Positions 42,344-52,586 are shown, numbered from the stretch's first letter. The stretch is 64,000 nt of DNA from Desulfovibrio sp. (GCA_017396005.1 JAFQNG010000077.1:54265-118264), one strand, 5' to 3'. A program made the numbers and translations. Notes: a model not told the origin generated them from the sequence alone.

Positions 42344-44443
42344 TTATTCTGCATTGACCGTGCCTACTGACTGCAAGCGTATGTCCGAGGGTATCTCGGC
42401 CTGAGAAATGACGGGCACTGTCGGCAGAAAGCGTGTCACCAGCTGGGCCAGATGCGGCCGCACCATGGGGCTGGTCAGGATGACGGGCTGCCCGTCGGTA
42501 TTGACCGCATTTTCCACAGCGCCGTTGATATTCTGGATAAGACGCTGGGCCGAAGCCGGATTGAGCGAGAGAAAGGTAGCCCCGTTGTCGCTCTTGCGGA
42601 TGGCCTCCTGCACCATGCGCTCGGCATTGCCGTTGAGGGTCAGAACTGGCAGTACGCCCTGACTGTCCAGATAGGGCCGCACAATGGAACGCGCAAGCTT
42701 TTCGCGCACAAATTCGGCCAGCATGTCTGGATTTTTCACAGCCCCGCCCAGATCGCCCAGGGTTTCCACAATGGTCAGCATATCGCGAATGCTGACGTTT
42801 TCGCGCACCAGAAGCTGCAGAACCTTCTGCACAGCGCCCAGTGTGATGGTGCCGGGCACCAGATCTTCCACGGCCTTGGGCGCATGGCGCGAGACTGTAT
42901 CCAGCAGACCCTGCACAGCCTGCCTGTCCAGAAAATCGGCCAGATGACGCTTGAAGACTTCGGTCAGATGCGTAGCGATGACTGTGGCCGGGTCCACCAC
43001 GGTATAGCCTGCCAGCATGGCTTCCTCGCGCTGGCTTTCCGGTATCCAGAGGGCCGGCAGGTTGAAGGCCGGCTCGCGTGTCTCAATACCGCGTATCTTG
43101 GTAGTGGCATTGCCCGGGTCCATAGCCAGGAAGTGGTCCACAAGAATCTCGGCCGAGGCCACCTGATTACCCTTGATGAGCAGAGAATACTGGCCGGGTT
43201 TGAGCTGCAGATTGTCACGCAGATGCAGGGAGGGAATGACCACCCCCATATCCAGGGCAAACTGCCGTCTGATGGAGCGGATGCGCGCCAGCAGGTTGCC
43301 GCTCTGCTCTTCATCCACCAGGGGTATGAGGCCATAGCCCACTTCCAACTCCAGCGTATCAAGCGGCAGCAGGGCCTGTACCTCTTCAGGCGTGTCTGCC
43401 GTGCCGGAGCCCTTGGCCTTGGCAGCCTTCTTCTGGGCAGCCTTGTCTTCTTCCTCATCATTCTTGCTGGCCAGATGGCCGGCAATGTAGACCAGAACAG
43501 AAAGGGTCAGGAAGGGCAGTGTGGGCAGCCCCGGCACCAGGGCAAAGACCAGAAGCACGGCCGAGACCAGCTTGAGGGCATGACTGTTGAAAGTGAGCTG
43601 GGCCAGAAACTCCTCGCCCATCTTGGCTTCCGAGGCTGCGCGCGAAACCAGCAGGCCTGTACCCGTGGAAATGATGATGGAGGGAATGGTGGAGACCAGG
43701 CCATCACCGATGGTCAGCAGCGAATAGGTCGTCAGGGCGGTGTTCCAGTCCATGTCTTTCTGCACCATACCGATGATGATACCGCCTACGATATTGACCA
43801 GGGTGATGAACATGCCTGCGTTCACGTCACCGGTGACGAATTTACAGGCACCGTCCATGGCGCCGTAGAAGTCGGCTTCCTTGCGCAGGGCATTACGGCG
43901 GTTGGTGGCCTCCTCTTCATCAATGAGGCCGGCGTTGAGGTCGGCTTCGATGGCCATCTGCTTGCCCGGCATGGCGTCCAGGGTAAAGCGGGCCGCCACT
44001 TCGGCAATACGGGTGGTACCTGCCGCGATGACGGTCTTGTTCAGAATGAAGAGGATCAGAAAGATGACCGCGCCCACCACATAACTGCCGCCCACCACAA
44101 ACTCACCAAAGGCGCGGATGACGCTGCCCGCTGCCTCGATACCCTGATCTCCGTTGAGCAGGATGAGACGGGTGGAGGCCACGTTGAGGGCCAGGCGCAG
44201 CAGGGTGGTCACCAGCAGGAGTGAGGGAAAGATGGTGAACTCCAGAGGTGAGGTCATGAACATGGTGGTGACCAGCACCAGCAGAGCGATGGAGATGCTC
44301 ACGCAGAGCATGATATCCAGAAAAAAGGTGGGCAGCGGCACCAGCATGACAAAGAGGATGACCACCACGCCCGCCGCCAGCATGACTTCGCCCTGCTTGG
44401 AGAAGCGGCTGTAATCGATCTGCGGAAGTCCCTTCATAGCCAT
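42344..44443 (-). CDS. flhA: flagellar type III export protein FlhA
   Basis: A 699-residue export-gate protein: eight hydrophobic segments in the first 330 residues, the FHIPEP-like conserved loop (NLNAGLIDEEEATNRR, FVTGDVNAGMF), and a cytoplasmic domain from about residue 350 that binds chaperone-substrate complexes. Intact and full length. It overlaps no gene but lies 33 bases from flhF and 54 from flhB. Confidence 0.97.
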   Translation of the reverse strand: MAMKGLPQIDYSRFSKQGEVMLAAGVVVILFVMLVPLPTFFLDIMLCVSISIALLVLVTTMFMTSPLEFTIFPSLLLVTTLLRLALNVASTRLILLNGDQGIEAAGSVIRAFGEFVVGGSYVVGAVIFLILFILNKTVIAAGTTRIAEVAARFTLDAMPGKQMAIEADLNAGLIDEEEATNRRNALRKEADFYGAMDGACKFVTGDVNAGMFITLVNIVGGIIIGMVQKDMDWNTALTTYSLLTIGDGLVSTIPSIIISTGTGLLVSRAASEAKMGEEFLAQLTFNSHALKLVSAVLLVFALVPGLPTLPFLTLSVLVYIAGHLASKNDEEEDKAAQKKAAKAKGSGTADTPEEVQALLPLDTLELEVGYGLIPLVDEEQSGNLLARIRSIRRQFALDMGVVIPSLHLRDNLQLKPGQYSLLIKGNQVASAEILVDHFLAMDPGNATTKIRGIETREPAFNLPALWIPESQREEAMLAGYTVVDPATVIATHLTEVFKRHLADFLDRQAVQGLLDTVSRHAPKAVEDLVPGTITLGAVQKVLQLLVRENVSIRDMLTIVETLGDLGGAVKNPDMLAEFVREKLARSIVRPYLDSQGVLPVLTLNGNAERMVQEAIRKSDNGATFLSLNPASAQRLIQNINGAVENAVNTDGQPVILTSPMVRPHLAQLVTRFLPTVPVISQAEIPSDIRLQSVGTVNAE

Positions 44444-44497
44444 TTTTCTGACACCTCACTCTTGCGCCCGGGCAGTGTGCCGGTACACATATAAAAA

Positions 44498-45577
44498 CTA
44501 ACGCTGACCCGCATTGGGCTTGAGCCGCCAGATGCTGGCCAGCACTGCGGCCACGGCCTTGTACAGTTCTTCGGGGATCATGTCGCCCACATCCACAGCC
44601 TTATACAAAGCCCGTGCCAAAGGCACGTTCTCGCGTATGGGCACGCGGTTTTCCCGTGCAATGGTCTTGATCTTCTCGGCCAGATGGTCTGCCCCCTTGG
44701 CCAGTACCACCGGGGCCGGGGCCTCCTGGGCATCATAGCGCAGGGCCACGGCAATATGGTCCGGGTTGGTCACCACCACGTCGGCTTTGGGCACGTCCTG
44801 CAGCATGCGCTTCATGACCATGGCCAGCATCTTCTGTTTCTGCTGACTCTTGACAACAGGGTCGCCTTCGGCCTGCTTGCGCTCGTCTTTGACCTCGTCC
44901 TTGGTCATCTTCATGCCTTCCTTATAGGCATAGCGCGACTGCCAGACGTCAAAGGCGGTAATGGCCAGCATGGGCACCAGTGCATAACAGACCAGCATGA
45001 AACCCATATCCAGCATATAGGATGCCACCCCCTCTGGTGTGGCATAATACATGGGCAGAAAATTCTGATATTCCCTGTAGATGAGATAACCGGGCACCAC
45101 TGCCAGGATGATGGAAAAAAGCAGGCTTTTCAGTGTGCGCAGTATGGTCTGCGGCGAAAGCAGCATCTGCTTGAGCCCGTTGATGATATTGAAGCGCTGC
45201 AGCTTGGGCTTGAAGACCTTGGTAGTCCAGAGTTTGCCCACCTGCAGGCGCTGTGCCAGAAAGGAGGCAAAGGCCAGAAAGAGCAGAATGGGCATGATGA
45301 TTTTGCAGACCTCGACAGTCAGCTCTATGGTCAGGCTGTAGACGTTCTGCGGCGTGGGTATGAACTCCCAGGAGTGATTGAGAAAGCGCTCGAAAATACG
45401 CTTGATCTCCTCACTCATGGGGCCTATCCAAAGGTAGAGTATGATCAGGCCCGCCACCAGGCTGACAGTTTTGCCAAGTTCCTGCGACTTGGGAACATTG
45501 CCTTCCTGACGCTGCTTCTGCTTGCGTTTGGGGGTGGCTTCTTCTGTTCTGCTGGGATCCTGCTGTGAACCGAACAT
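44498..45577 (-). CDS. flhB: flagellar type III export protein FlhB
   Basis: A 359-residue export switch protein. The N-terminal RTEEATPKRKQKQRQEGNV is typical, four membrane segments follow, and the C-terminal autocleavage site is NPDHIAVALRYD (the N-P-x-H motif, usually NPTH). Self-cleavage there changes export from rod/hook to filament substrates. First gene of the flagellar operon; a weak sigma-54-like site lies upstream. Confidence 0.97.
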   Translation of the reverse strand: MFGSQQDPSRTEEATPKRKQKQRQEGNVPKSQELGKTVSLVAGLIILYLWIGPMSEEIKRIFERFLNHSWEFIPTPQNVYSLTIELTVEVCKIIMPILLFLAFASFLAQRLQVGKLWTTKVFKPKLQRFNIINGLKQMLLSPQTILRTLKSLLFSIILAVVPGYLIYREYQNFLPMYYATPEGVASYMLDMGFMLVCYALVPMLAITAFDVWQSRYAYKEGMKMTKDEVKDERKQAEGDPVVKSQQKQKMLAMVMKRMLQDVPKADVVVTNPDHIAVALRYDAQEAPAPVVLAKGADHLAEKIKTIARENRVPIRENVPLARALYKAVDVGDMIPEELYKAVAAVLASIWRLKPNAGQR

Positions 45578-45626
45578 GAACTATCCCGCCTTATGGCCTG
45601 TCGCTATTTTGACCCTGCACTGCAGC

Positions 45627-45642
45627 AGCAAAAAGCATACCC
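45627..45642 (-). promoter_or_regulatory. possible sigma-54 promoter of the flagellar operon
   Basis: Minus strand GGGTATGCTTTTTGCT keeps the invariant GG-N10-GC and the TTGCT half of sigma-54 promoters. It lies 50 bases before flhB. The -24 half is imperfect. Confidence 0.3.
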
Positions 45643-45670
45643 CCCGCATACGCGCCTGTCAGTGCAGGCA

Positions 45671-46303
45671 TCAGCCCCGCATGAATTCCTGCCAGCGGGC
45701 AAGCAGGGCGCGCAGGGCATTGCCGCGATGGCTGCGGGCATTCTTTTCGTCCCTGCTCAGCTGTGCGGCTGATCTGCCGATCTCTGCGTCGAAAAAGATG
45801 GGGTCATAGCCAAAACCGTTTTCACCCAGCGGGCTTTCCAGCAGGCGTCCTTCCCAGCAGCCGTGCACGGTCATCTCCTGCCCGTCAGGTTTGACGGCAG
45901 CCATGCAGGTCACAAAACGACATATGCGCTTTTCGGGGGCCACGCCGGCCATCTCATGCAGCATCTTGCGGATATTGCGCGCATCGCGGCTTTCATCGGG
46001 CAGGCTTTCCCAGTCATCGGAGTAGCGGGCAGAATGCACACCCGGCCTGCCGTCCAGGGCGTCTACCATAAGGCCGGAATCGTCAGCCACACTCACAAGG
46101 CCCGTGGCCCTGGCCACGGCGCGTGCCTTGATCAGGGCGTTTTCCTCAAAGGTGGCCCCGTTTTCCTCAATATCCCCTATCTGCGGGAAGGCGTTCAGGC
46201 CCAGCACCTCCACACCATATGCTGCCAGCGGGCCGGCCAGCTCCCGCACCTTGCCCGCATTGCCTGTGGCCAGCACAATGCGGCCTGTATCTTTTTTGTG
46301 CAT
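45671..46303 (-). CDS. rdgB: dITP/XTP pyrophosphatase (RdgB/HAM1)
   Basis: A 210-residue Ham1-family enzyme with the substrate loop LATGNAGKVREL, the metal motif ENALIKARAVA and the core SVADDSGLMVDALDGRPGVHS. It removes deaminated purine nucleotides. GGGAG precedes the ATG. Located after the flagellar operon start region on the same strand, divergent from the neuB-like gene. Confidence 0.95.
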   Translation of the reverse strand: MHKKDTGRIVLATGNAGKVRELAGPLAAYGVEVLGLNAFPQIGDIEENGATFEENALIKARAVARATGLVSVADDSGLMVDALDGRPGVHSARYSDDWESLPDESRDARNIRKMLHEMAGVAPEKRICRFVTCMAAVKPDGQEMTVHGCWEGRLLESPLGENGFGYDPIFFDAEIGRSAAQLSRDEKNARSHRGNALRALLARWQEFMRG

Positions 46304-46389
46304 ATTTCAACTCCCTGAATGGTTCTGGCCAGTGGCCGGGCTCAAGGGCAATGAGTAGTACAGCAAGCCCAGAGCGAATGCAACGACAT

Positions 46390-46419
46390 TTGACCGTTTG
46401 CCGGGCTTGGGGCTATATT
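46390..46419 (+). promoter_or_regulatory. promoter of the neuB-like operon
   Basis: -35 TTGACC (46390-46395), 18-base spacer, -10 TATATT (46414-46419), 32 bases before the ATG at 46452. Confidence 0.55.
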
Positions 46420-46451
46420 GCAGCCTGTAACGCAGCCTGAAAGGAGAAGTC

Positions 46452-47513
46452 ATGCAGCTTCTTGACATATTCGATCATTCCTGTCCTGAAATACGCATTC
46501 CCCTGCCGTATGTCATTGCCGAGGCCGGGGTCAATCACGAAGGCAGCATGGATACAGCCCGCCGCCTCATCGATGAGGCAGCCGAAGGCGGGGCCCATGC
46601 CATCAAGTTCCAGACCTATAAGGCGGCCACCCTGGCTTCCAGAGATTCCCCGGCTTACTGGGACACCAGCAAGGAGCCTACCCGCAGCCAGTACGAACTC
46701 TTTCAGAAACACGATTCCTTCTGGAAAAACGAGTTCGAGGCTCTGAAAAAGCATTGCGATGCTGTGGGTATTGCCTTTCTTTCCACACCCTTTGACGTGG
46801 CATCAGCCTGTTTTCTCAATGATCTGATGGATGTCTTCAAGATATCCTCTTCAGACATCACCAACAGGCCTTTTATCGAAATACTCTGCAATTTCGGCAA
46901 ACCCATTCTGCTTTCCACCGGGGCGGCCCATCTGCACGAGATCGCCGAAGCCGTGGAATGGATAGAAAACAGGGGCAACAAACTGGCTCTTCTGCACTGC
47001 GTACTCAACTATCCCACAGCTGACGAAAACGCAGCTCTGGGCATGATACCCGCTCTCAGGCAGCATTTCCCGCAGCATGTCATCGGCTATTCTGACCACA
47101 CCCTGCCGGGTGACATGCACATTCTCGAAACAGCTGTTCTGCTGGGCGCGCGCGTACTGGAAAAACACTTCACCCACGACAAGCGCCTGCCCGGCAATGA
47201 TCATTATCACGCCATGGACAAAGAAGACCTCAAGCGCTTCCACGCCCGCATGGCCCGCACCCTGGCCAGAGTTGGCGAACTGCGCCTGCGCGCTTTGCCC
47301 GAAGAAGAGCCTGCCCGACAACATGCCCGCCGCTCTCTGGTGACGGCCCGCGCCGTAGCTGCAGGGCAGGTCATAGGGCCAGACGATCTGACCTGGAAGC
47401 GCCCGGCCCACGGTATTTCGCCACGCTGCTATCATGAGGTGCTTGGCCTCAGAGCACGGCACGACCTGCCGGAAGACACGGTGCTGCAATGGGCGGACCT
47501 GGACCGGAACTGA
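46452..47513 (+). CDS. nonulosonic acid synthase-like protein (NeuB/PseI/LegI family)
   Basis: A 353-residue condensing enzyme. The N-terminal barrel has VIAEAGVNHEGSMDTARRLI, IKFQTYKA, FKISSSDITN and GYSDHTLPGDMHILETAV; a SAF (antifreeze-like) domain follows (about residues 285-350, VTARAVAAGQVIGPDDL). Enzymes of this family join phosphoenolpyruvate to a hexose amine to make sialic, pseudaminic or legionaminic acid. Which sugar is made cannot be told. AAGGAG precedes the ATG. It overlaps the next gene by 25 bases. Its position beside flagellar genes is compatible with flagellin or surface glycosylation. Confidence 0.88.
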   Translation: MQLLDIFDHSCPEIRIPLPYVIAEAGVNHEGSMDTARRLIDEAAEGGAHAIKFQTYKAATLASRDSPAYWDTSKEPTRSQYELFQKHDSFWKNEFEALKKHCDAVGIAFLSTPFDVASACFLNDLMDVFKISSSDITNRPFIEILCNFGKPILLSTGAAHLHEIAEAVEWIENRGNKLALLHCVLNYPTADENAALGMIPALRQHFPQHVIGYSDHTLPGDMHILETAVLLGARVLEKHFTHDKRLPGNDHYHAMDKEDLKRFHARMARTLARVGELRLRALPEEEPARQHARRSLVTARAVAAGQVIGPDDLTWKRPAHGISPRCYHEVLGLRARHDLPEDTVLQWADLDRN

Positions 47514-49276
47514 GGGATCTGACGCAGGAGGCTGGAGCCCTGACACGCTCTGTCCCCACGCTTGTTCTGGGCCTGATGCCGTGCGGGGCCACGCCTGACA
47601 GCCACTGGGCTGCCGGGCCGTGGTGTTTTGCCGGACAGGAGGATGATTTCCCCCACTGGGAAGAAAACTATACCTTCGCGCCTGAGCCTCTGAACAACGC
47701 TCCTGCCCTGGCCGAAACGGCTGCCCGTCAGGCTCAGGCCCTCTGTGCAGACAGTCTGCCTGCCCTGGCAGCCTCCCTGTGTTCGCACAGTGAGGCACTG
47801 CCTGCCGCCTACTGGGAAACACTGCTTACGCCCTGGGCCATGGTCATGGCCCAGCAGATTGTTGAACGCCACCTCAGAGTCAGGGCCATGACAGCAGCCT
47901 GGGGTCATCTGCCGCTGCGTGTGCCTCTTTTGCCGGTTGGCTGTACTTTTCGTTTTGCTGCTGAACAGGATGTGGTCCTGCACGGCGCTCTGGGGCCTGC
48001 CTTCAACCACTGGCTCTTCTCACGCCTGCTGGAAGAATGCTGGCCTGCGGCCTGGCAGAGGGAGATGCTGCCCCCGCAGCATATGGACTGCAGCCAGAAT
48101 GACGCCGGACGCACACGTGAAAATCCGTTGCGTCGTTTGCTCAGGCAGGCCCAGCTCCATCTGCCTTTTCCCCGGCTCAAGGGCATGCGTATCAGCCAGG
48201 CACTGCGCTTTTCTCTGGCACTGCTCCATACCTCACGCGGAGAGGACAGGTCCCTCTCTCTGTCTGCATGCTATGGCAGCAGAGCGACCGGTATGACCAT
48301 GGACCTGCCACAGGCAAAAACCCTGTCTCTCTTTCAGGCGGCTCTGCCTCTCTCCCTGCGTAAGCTCAGGCATCCGGCACAGATCATGCCTGCACGGCAG
48401 GCCCGTACGCGCGCAGCCTCCATACTGGCCTATGAAGACGCAGCGTACCGCCAGCGTCTGGCCCTCTGGCGCGGCCGCGGCCATCGTCTGCTCTGGGTGC
48501 AGCATGGCGGCAACTATGGTCAGACACGCCTGGCCTGTGCTGCGGCCATAGTAGAATACAGCCAGCACGCCTTTGCCACCTGGGGCTGGCGCAGACATGA
48601 TGCCTGTCCCGGCCAATTCATTCCTCTTCCCTATCCGCAGCTGGCCCGGCTCAAGGGGCAGAGGGCAGCGGCCCTCTCACGGGGTGGCACAGACAGGCTT
48701 CTTTTTGTGGGTACTGAGATCTCCTCTGTGGGCTATCGCCTGGACTCTCACCCCACGCCCCTGCAGATGGTGGACTATCGCAGGCACAAAGCCTGTTTTC
48801 TGGCTGCCCTGCCGCACCATATGCAGATATCCACCCTCTACAGACCGTACTTCCCTGTACCGGGCGCCCTGCAGGACGGCCCCTGGCTGCTGTCACGCTT
48901 TCCGCAGGTACATTTGTGCACTGGCCCCCTGCTGCCGCAGATGCTGTCCTGTCGCCTGCTGGTGCTGGACCATCACGGTACCACCATGCTGGAGGCCCTG
49001 ACGGCTGACATACCCTGCATACTCTTCTGGCAGCGGGAGGCATGGCCCCTCACAGCAGAAGCCAGCGAGCAGTTGGATATACTGTCCCGCGCAGGTATCT
49101 GGCATGCCACGCCCGAGGCGGCGGCACATGCCGCAGCTGCTGTCTGGAGCGACCCTGAGGGCTGGTGGCAGACCCCGACACGGCAGGAAGCACGACGCAC
49201 CTTCTGCGAACAGTACGCCCTGACCATAAAAGACCGCGAAGATGCCCTTTGGTTGCAAACCCTGAAAAACCTTTGA
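47489..49276 (+). CDS. putative transferase of the LIC12162 family
   Basis: A 595-residue protein resembling the LIC12162 family of putative surface-sugar transferases: YWETLLTPWAMVMAQQIVERH near residue 110 and a C-terminal region LVLDHHGTTMLEALTADIPCILFW like the donor-binding end of GT-B enzymes. No signal peptide or membrane segments. The start overlaps the neuB-like gene and lacks its own ribosome site, implying translational coupling, so it probably uses the sugar made by that enzyme (inference). The true start could be a little further in. Confidence 0.65.
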   Translation: MGGPGPELRDLTQEAGALTRSVPTLVLGLMPCGATPDSHWAAGPWCFAGQEDDFPHWEENYTFAPEPLNNAPALAETAARQAQALCADSLPALAASLCSHSEALPAAYWETLLTPWAMVMAQQIVERHLRVRAMTAAWGHLPLRVPLLPVGCTFRFAAEQDVVLHGALGPAFNHWLFSRLLEECWPAAWQREMLPPQHMDCSQNDAGRTRENPLRRLLRQAQLHLPFPRLKGMRISQALRFSLALLHTSRGEDRSLSLSACYGSRATGMTMDLPQAKTLSLFQAALPLSLRKLRHPAQIMPARQARTRAASILAYEDAAYRQRLALWRGRGHRLLWVQHGGNYGQTRLACAAAIVEYSQHAFATWGWRRHDACPGQFIPLPYPQLARLKGQRAAALSRGGTDRLLFVGTEISSVGYRLDSHPTPLQMVDYRRHKACFLAALPHHMQISTLYRPYFPVPGALQDGPWLLSRFPQVHLCTGPLLPQMLSCRLLVLDHHGTTMLEALTADIPCILFWQREAWPLTAEASEQLDILSRAGIWHATPEAAAHAAAAVWSDPEGWWQTPTRQEARRTFCEQYALTIKDREDALWLQTLKNL

Positions 49277-49279
49277 AAA

Positions 49280-50326
49280 ATGATGTTCATACTACACAGA
49301 CGCTTTTCTTTGACCGGCTTTCTGACTGCCTGTCTGCTCTGCTGTACGGCCCTTTCTCCATTTTCTGCCCGGGCGCTGGCCGCTGATGCTGATAAAACCC
49401 ACAGGCCTTCCATAGAGGCCAGCAATGATGCGGAAAAACAGCTTCTGGCAGTGCAGAAGGCCCTTGACCAGAAAGAATACAAAAAAGCTGTGGCCCTGCT
49501 CAAACCCCTGGCTGCTGCGGGCAATGCCGAAGCTCTTTATGTGCTGGGCCGCCTGACCCTGGCAGGCCAGGGTGTCAAAAAAAGCACCCAGCAGGCCGCC
49601 AGACTGTTCAAGGATGCAGCAGAAAAAGGCGACATCAGCGCTCAGAACGCCTGGGGTACGGCACTGGCATCGGGACAGGGGGTCAAACGTAATTACCGTG
49701 AGGCTGCTCGCTGGTTCAGCAAGGCAGCCGAACAGGGGCTGGCCATGGCCCAGTTCAATCTGGGCTACCTCTATGCACACGGGCGCGGTGTCAAAAAGGA
49801 CGAGAATACGGCCATTGACTGGTACGGTCGTGCGGCCAATCAGGGCCTGGCCGAGGCCCAGTACTCTCTGGGTTGGACCTATCTCAACGCCAGGGGCGAA
49901 AACCAGAGCGATACCAAGGCAGCGCACTGGTTTGAAAAGGCGGCCCAGCAGGATTATATCAAGGCTCAGAACAATCTGGCCTTCATGTATGCCGAAGGGC
50001 GCGGTTTTGCGCAGGATCAGGCCCGGGCCGTACAATGGTACACACGGGCGGCCGAGCGCGGATATGCAGAAGCGCAGTACAACCTGGGCTTCATGTACGA
50101 GCAGGGGCGCGGCGTACCGCAGGATTTCAGCAAAGCTGTGGAGTGGTACCGCAGGGCAGCAGAGCAGAACGAGCCCGCAGCCCAGTACAGCCTTGGTCTC
50201 ATGTACGAGCAGGGCACAGGTGTGCCGCGTAACCTGAGCGAGGCTGACCGCTGGTATCGTCTGGCCGCCAAAAACGGCGACCCCGACGCCAAAGCTGTGC
50301 TGCGTGCCCAGAAAAAGGGCAGATAA
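49280..50326 (+). CDS. secreted Sel1-repeat protein
   Basis: A 348-residue protein. An N-terminal signal peptide (about 34 residues ending ARALA) leads to seven 36-residue Sel1/TPR-like repeats from about residue 75, each with an A-x2-LG-x-(M/L)Y-x2-G-x-GV pattern (for example AEAQYNLGFMYEQGRGVPQD). Such proteins are periplasmic adaptors. It begins 3 bases after the transferase stop, so it may be part of that operon. The partner is unknown. Confidence 0.85.
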   Translation: MMFILHRRFSLTGFLTACLLCCTALSPFSARALAADADKTHRPSIEASNDAEKQLLAVQKALDQKEYKKAVALLKPLAAAGNAEALYVLGRLTLAGQGVKKSTQQAARLFKDAAEKGDISAQNAWGTALASGQGVKRNYREAARWFSKAAEQGLAMAQFNLGYLYAHGRGVKKDENTAIDWYGRAANQGLAEAQYSLGWTYLNARGENQSDTKAAHWFEKAAQQDYIKAQNNLAFMYAEGRGFAQDQARAVQWYTRAAERGYAEAQYNLGFMYEQGRGVPQDFSKAVEWYRRAAEQNEPAAQYSLGLMYEQGTGVPRNLSEADRWYRLAAKNGDPDAKAVLRAQKKGR

Positions 50327-50372
50327 GCCATTTTTATGGCGAAGCCTTTGACTTTTTACGTTAATGGGGCTC

Positions 50373-50399
50373 TAATCAAAATCGGCGCACAGCCGTTAA
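50373..50399 (+). promoter_or_regulatory. sigma-28 (FliA) promoter of the chemoreceptor gene at 50439
   Basis: TAAT (50373-50376), 15 bases, GCCGTTAA (50392-50399): 10 of 12 informative positions of the FliA consensus TAAA-N15-GCCGATAA. It lies 40 bases before the GTG start. Confidence 0.6.
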
Positions 50400-50438
50400 G
50401 CGTGTTATTGAAATACGGGTTCATCCCGGGGAGGTTAT

Positions 50439-52568
50439 GTGAAAAATCTCAAAATGGCTTTGAAAATCGGTTTGGGGTTCAGCCTTGTGGTCGGCATCAT
50501 GGTGGTCCTGAGTCTGCTGGCCATCAATGCCATGAAGGATGCACAGAATAATGCCGGCACCATTTCCGAGGCCCGTATGCCCGAACTGGTGGCAGGCGTG
50601 CATATTGACCGCGCCGCCTCTGACGCACTGGCCAATATGCTGCGCTACGGCATGCGTGAGGAAATGCAGTTCGCCAATGAGGCCCGCAAACACCTGGACA
50701 CCATACGGGAGGAGCTGGATAAGGCTGAAAAGCTGGTCATGAAGTATCCTGAGCTGGTCAAGCTCAAGGCCAGTCTGTCCACTGTCCGCCCTGTCATGGA
50801 GGCCTATGCCAAGCAGGTGGACAAGACTGTGGAGCTGACCGAGCGCCTCAAGCAGCGCCGGCAGGAACTCATCACCCTGGGTGAACGTTTTCTGGGGCAT
50901 CTCACCACCATGCTGGCTGATCAGAACCAGCGCATAGACACGGCCATTGCCAACGGTGAATCCGCTGCCGAGATCGGTCGCCGCCTGTACCAGACACGCC
51001 ATATCAACACCCTGCTGGATCTGGGCGCAGCTGTGCGCATCAGCAACTTCCAGTCACAGGTATTGCGCGAGCCCAAGATCGCTGAAGAAGGCCTGGCCAT
51101 GTTCCCGGAAATCATGAAGCAGCTCAAGGAGCTGGGGGACAGCGTACGCCGGCCTGAAGCCAGGGAAGAAGTGCGTGTCATCACCGAGGCTGGTGAAAAA
51201 TACGCTCAGGGGTTCCGTGCCCTCATTGAGGATTGGAAGGCCATACAGGCCCTCTCTGTAGAACGCCTCAAGAATATTGACGCCCTGCTGGAAAACGCCC
51301 AGGCCATGTCCAGGAATGGTCTGGATCAGACCCTTGAGCTGTGCGCCGCTTCTGAGAGCACTGCCGAAGGTGCTGTGACCACCCTGACCATCGGCATGGC
51401 CATTGGTGTTGTTTTGAGCATCATTCTGGCCTTCCTGCTGACACGCGCCATTACTGGTCCCCTGCACAAGAGTGTGGACTTTGCCACAGCAGTGGCCGGC
51501 GGTGAGCTGAACAAGACCCTGGATATCCATCAGCAGGACGAAGTGGGCCACTTGGCCGATGCCCTTAACAGTATGGTGGCCACCCTGCGTCAGCGCATAC
51601 AGGAAGCCCAGGAAGCCATACAGAAGGCCACTGCCAAGGAGCAGGAAGCCCTCACCGCCATGCGCGAAGCCGATGAGGCCCGCAAGCAGGCCGAACAGGC
51701 CAAGCGTGAAGGCATGCTGGCTGCTGCCGGTCAGCTGGAAGATGTAGTGGCCAATGTTTCGAGTGCTTCCGAACAGCTTTCTGTACAGGCAGCCCAGTCC
51801 ACTGAAGGCTCGCAGCGTCAGGCTGCCCGCGCCAGTGAGACAGCCACGGCCATGGAAGAAATGAACGCCACAGTACTGGAAGTGGCCCGCAATGCCGGTG
51901 ATACGGCACAGGCCTCGGAACAGGCCAAGCAGAAGGCCCAGTCCGGTTCAGAGATTGTGCAGCAGGTCATCAAGGGCATGCAGCGCATACAGGTGACCTC
52001 TGAAGAGCTGCGTACCGATATGGCTGACCTCAGCCAGAAGGCTACCAATATCAGTGCCATCATGGATGTCATCTCTGACATCGCCGACCAGACCAACCTG
52101 CTGGCCCTCAATGCCGCCATCGAAGCTGCCCGCGCCGGTGAAGCTGGCCGCGGTTTTGCTGTGGTGGCTGACGAAGTGCGCAAGCTGGCTGAAAAGACCA
52201 TGAACGCCACAGCAGAAGTGGGACAGGCCATACAGGGCATACAGCAGGGTACAGCCAAGAACATGGCCAATGCCGAAGCTTCGCTGACCAGCGTCAATGA
52301 AGTGACCGAACTTGCTGCCCGTTCTGGCGAAGCCCTGAATGAGATTGTTCACCTGGTAGACCAGGCAGCGGATCAGGTACGGGCCATTGCCACGGCCAGT
52401 GAAGAACAGTCGGCAACCAGTGAGGAGATCAACCGTGCCATAGACGACATCAATCAGATCTCCACAGAGACAGCAGCGGCCATGCAGCTGGCCAGCCAGG
52501 CTGTGAGCGATCTGAGCCAGCAGGCCCAGGTACTGAACAGACTCATTGTGGACATGAAGAACAGCTAG
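50439..52568 (+). CDS. methyl-accepting chemotaxis protein 1
   Basis: A 709-residue chemoreceptor starting at GTG 50439 (GGGGAGG upstream). Membrane segment one is at residues 8-30, a long helical periplasmic ligand domain runs to about 310, the second membrane segment is at about 312-335 ([16 protein letters not shown]), then HAMP ([20 protein letters not shown]) and the signalling domain. The hairpin tip [20 protein letters not shown] is intact. No CheR-docking pentapeptide at the end. It sends ligand signals to CheA. A FliA-type promoter lies upstream and a strong terminator downstream, so it is a single-gene unit. Confidence 0.95.
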   Translation: MKNLKMALKIGLGFSLVVGIMVVLSLLAINAMKDAQNNAGTISEARMPELVAGVHIDRAASDALANMLRYGMREEMQFANEARKHLDTIREELDKAEKLVMKYPELVKLKASLSTVRPVMEAYAKQVDKTVELTERLKQRRQELITLGERFLGHLTTMLADQNQRIDTAIANGESAAEIGRRLYQTRHINTLLDLGAAVRISNFQSQVLREPKIAEEGLAMFPEIMKQLKELGDSVRRPEAREEVRVITEAGEKYAQGFRALIEDWKAIQALSVERLKNIDALLENAQAMSRNGLDQTLELCAASESTAEGAVTTLTIGMAIGVVLSIILAFLLTRAITGPLHKSVDFATAVAGGELNKTLDIHQQDEVGHLADALNSMVATLRQRIQEAQEAIQKATAKEQEALTAMREADEARKQAEQAKREGMLAAAGQLEDVVANVSSASEQLSVQAAQSTEGSQRQAARASETATAMEEMNATVLEVARNAGDTAQASEQAKQKAQSGSEIVQQVIKGMQRIQVTSEELRTDMADLSQKATNISAIMDVISDIADQTNLLALNAAIEAARAGEAGRGFAVVADEVRKLAEKTMNATAEVGQAIQGIQQGTAKNMANAEASLTSVNEVTELAARSGEALNEIVHLVDQAADQVRAIATASEEQSATSEEINRAIDDINQISTETAAAMQLASQAVSDLSQQAQVLNRLIVDMKNS

Positions 52569-52586
52569 GCGCTGGCCGCCATAAGC

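Noticed and set aside
52060-52210. Near-identical stretch shared with 58360-58510
   Set aside because: This is the conserved hairpin tip of chemoreceptors ([20 protein letters not shown]), expected between any two such genes, and not a mobile repeat.
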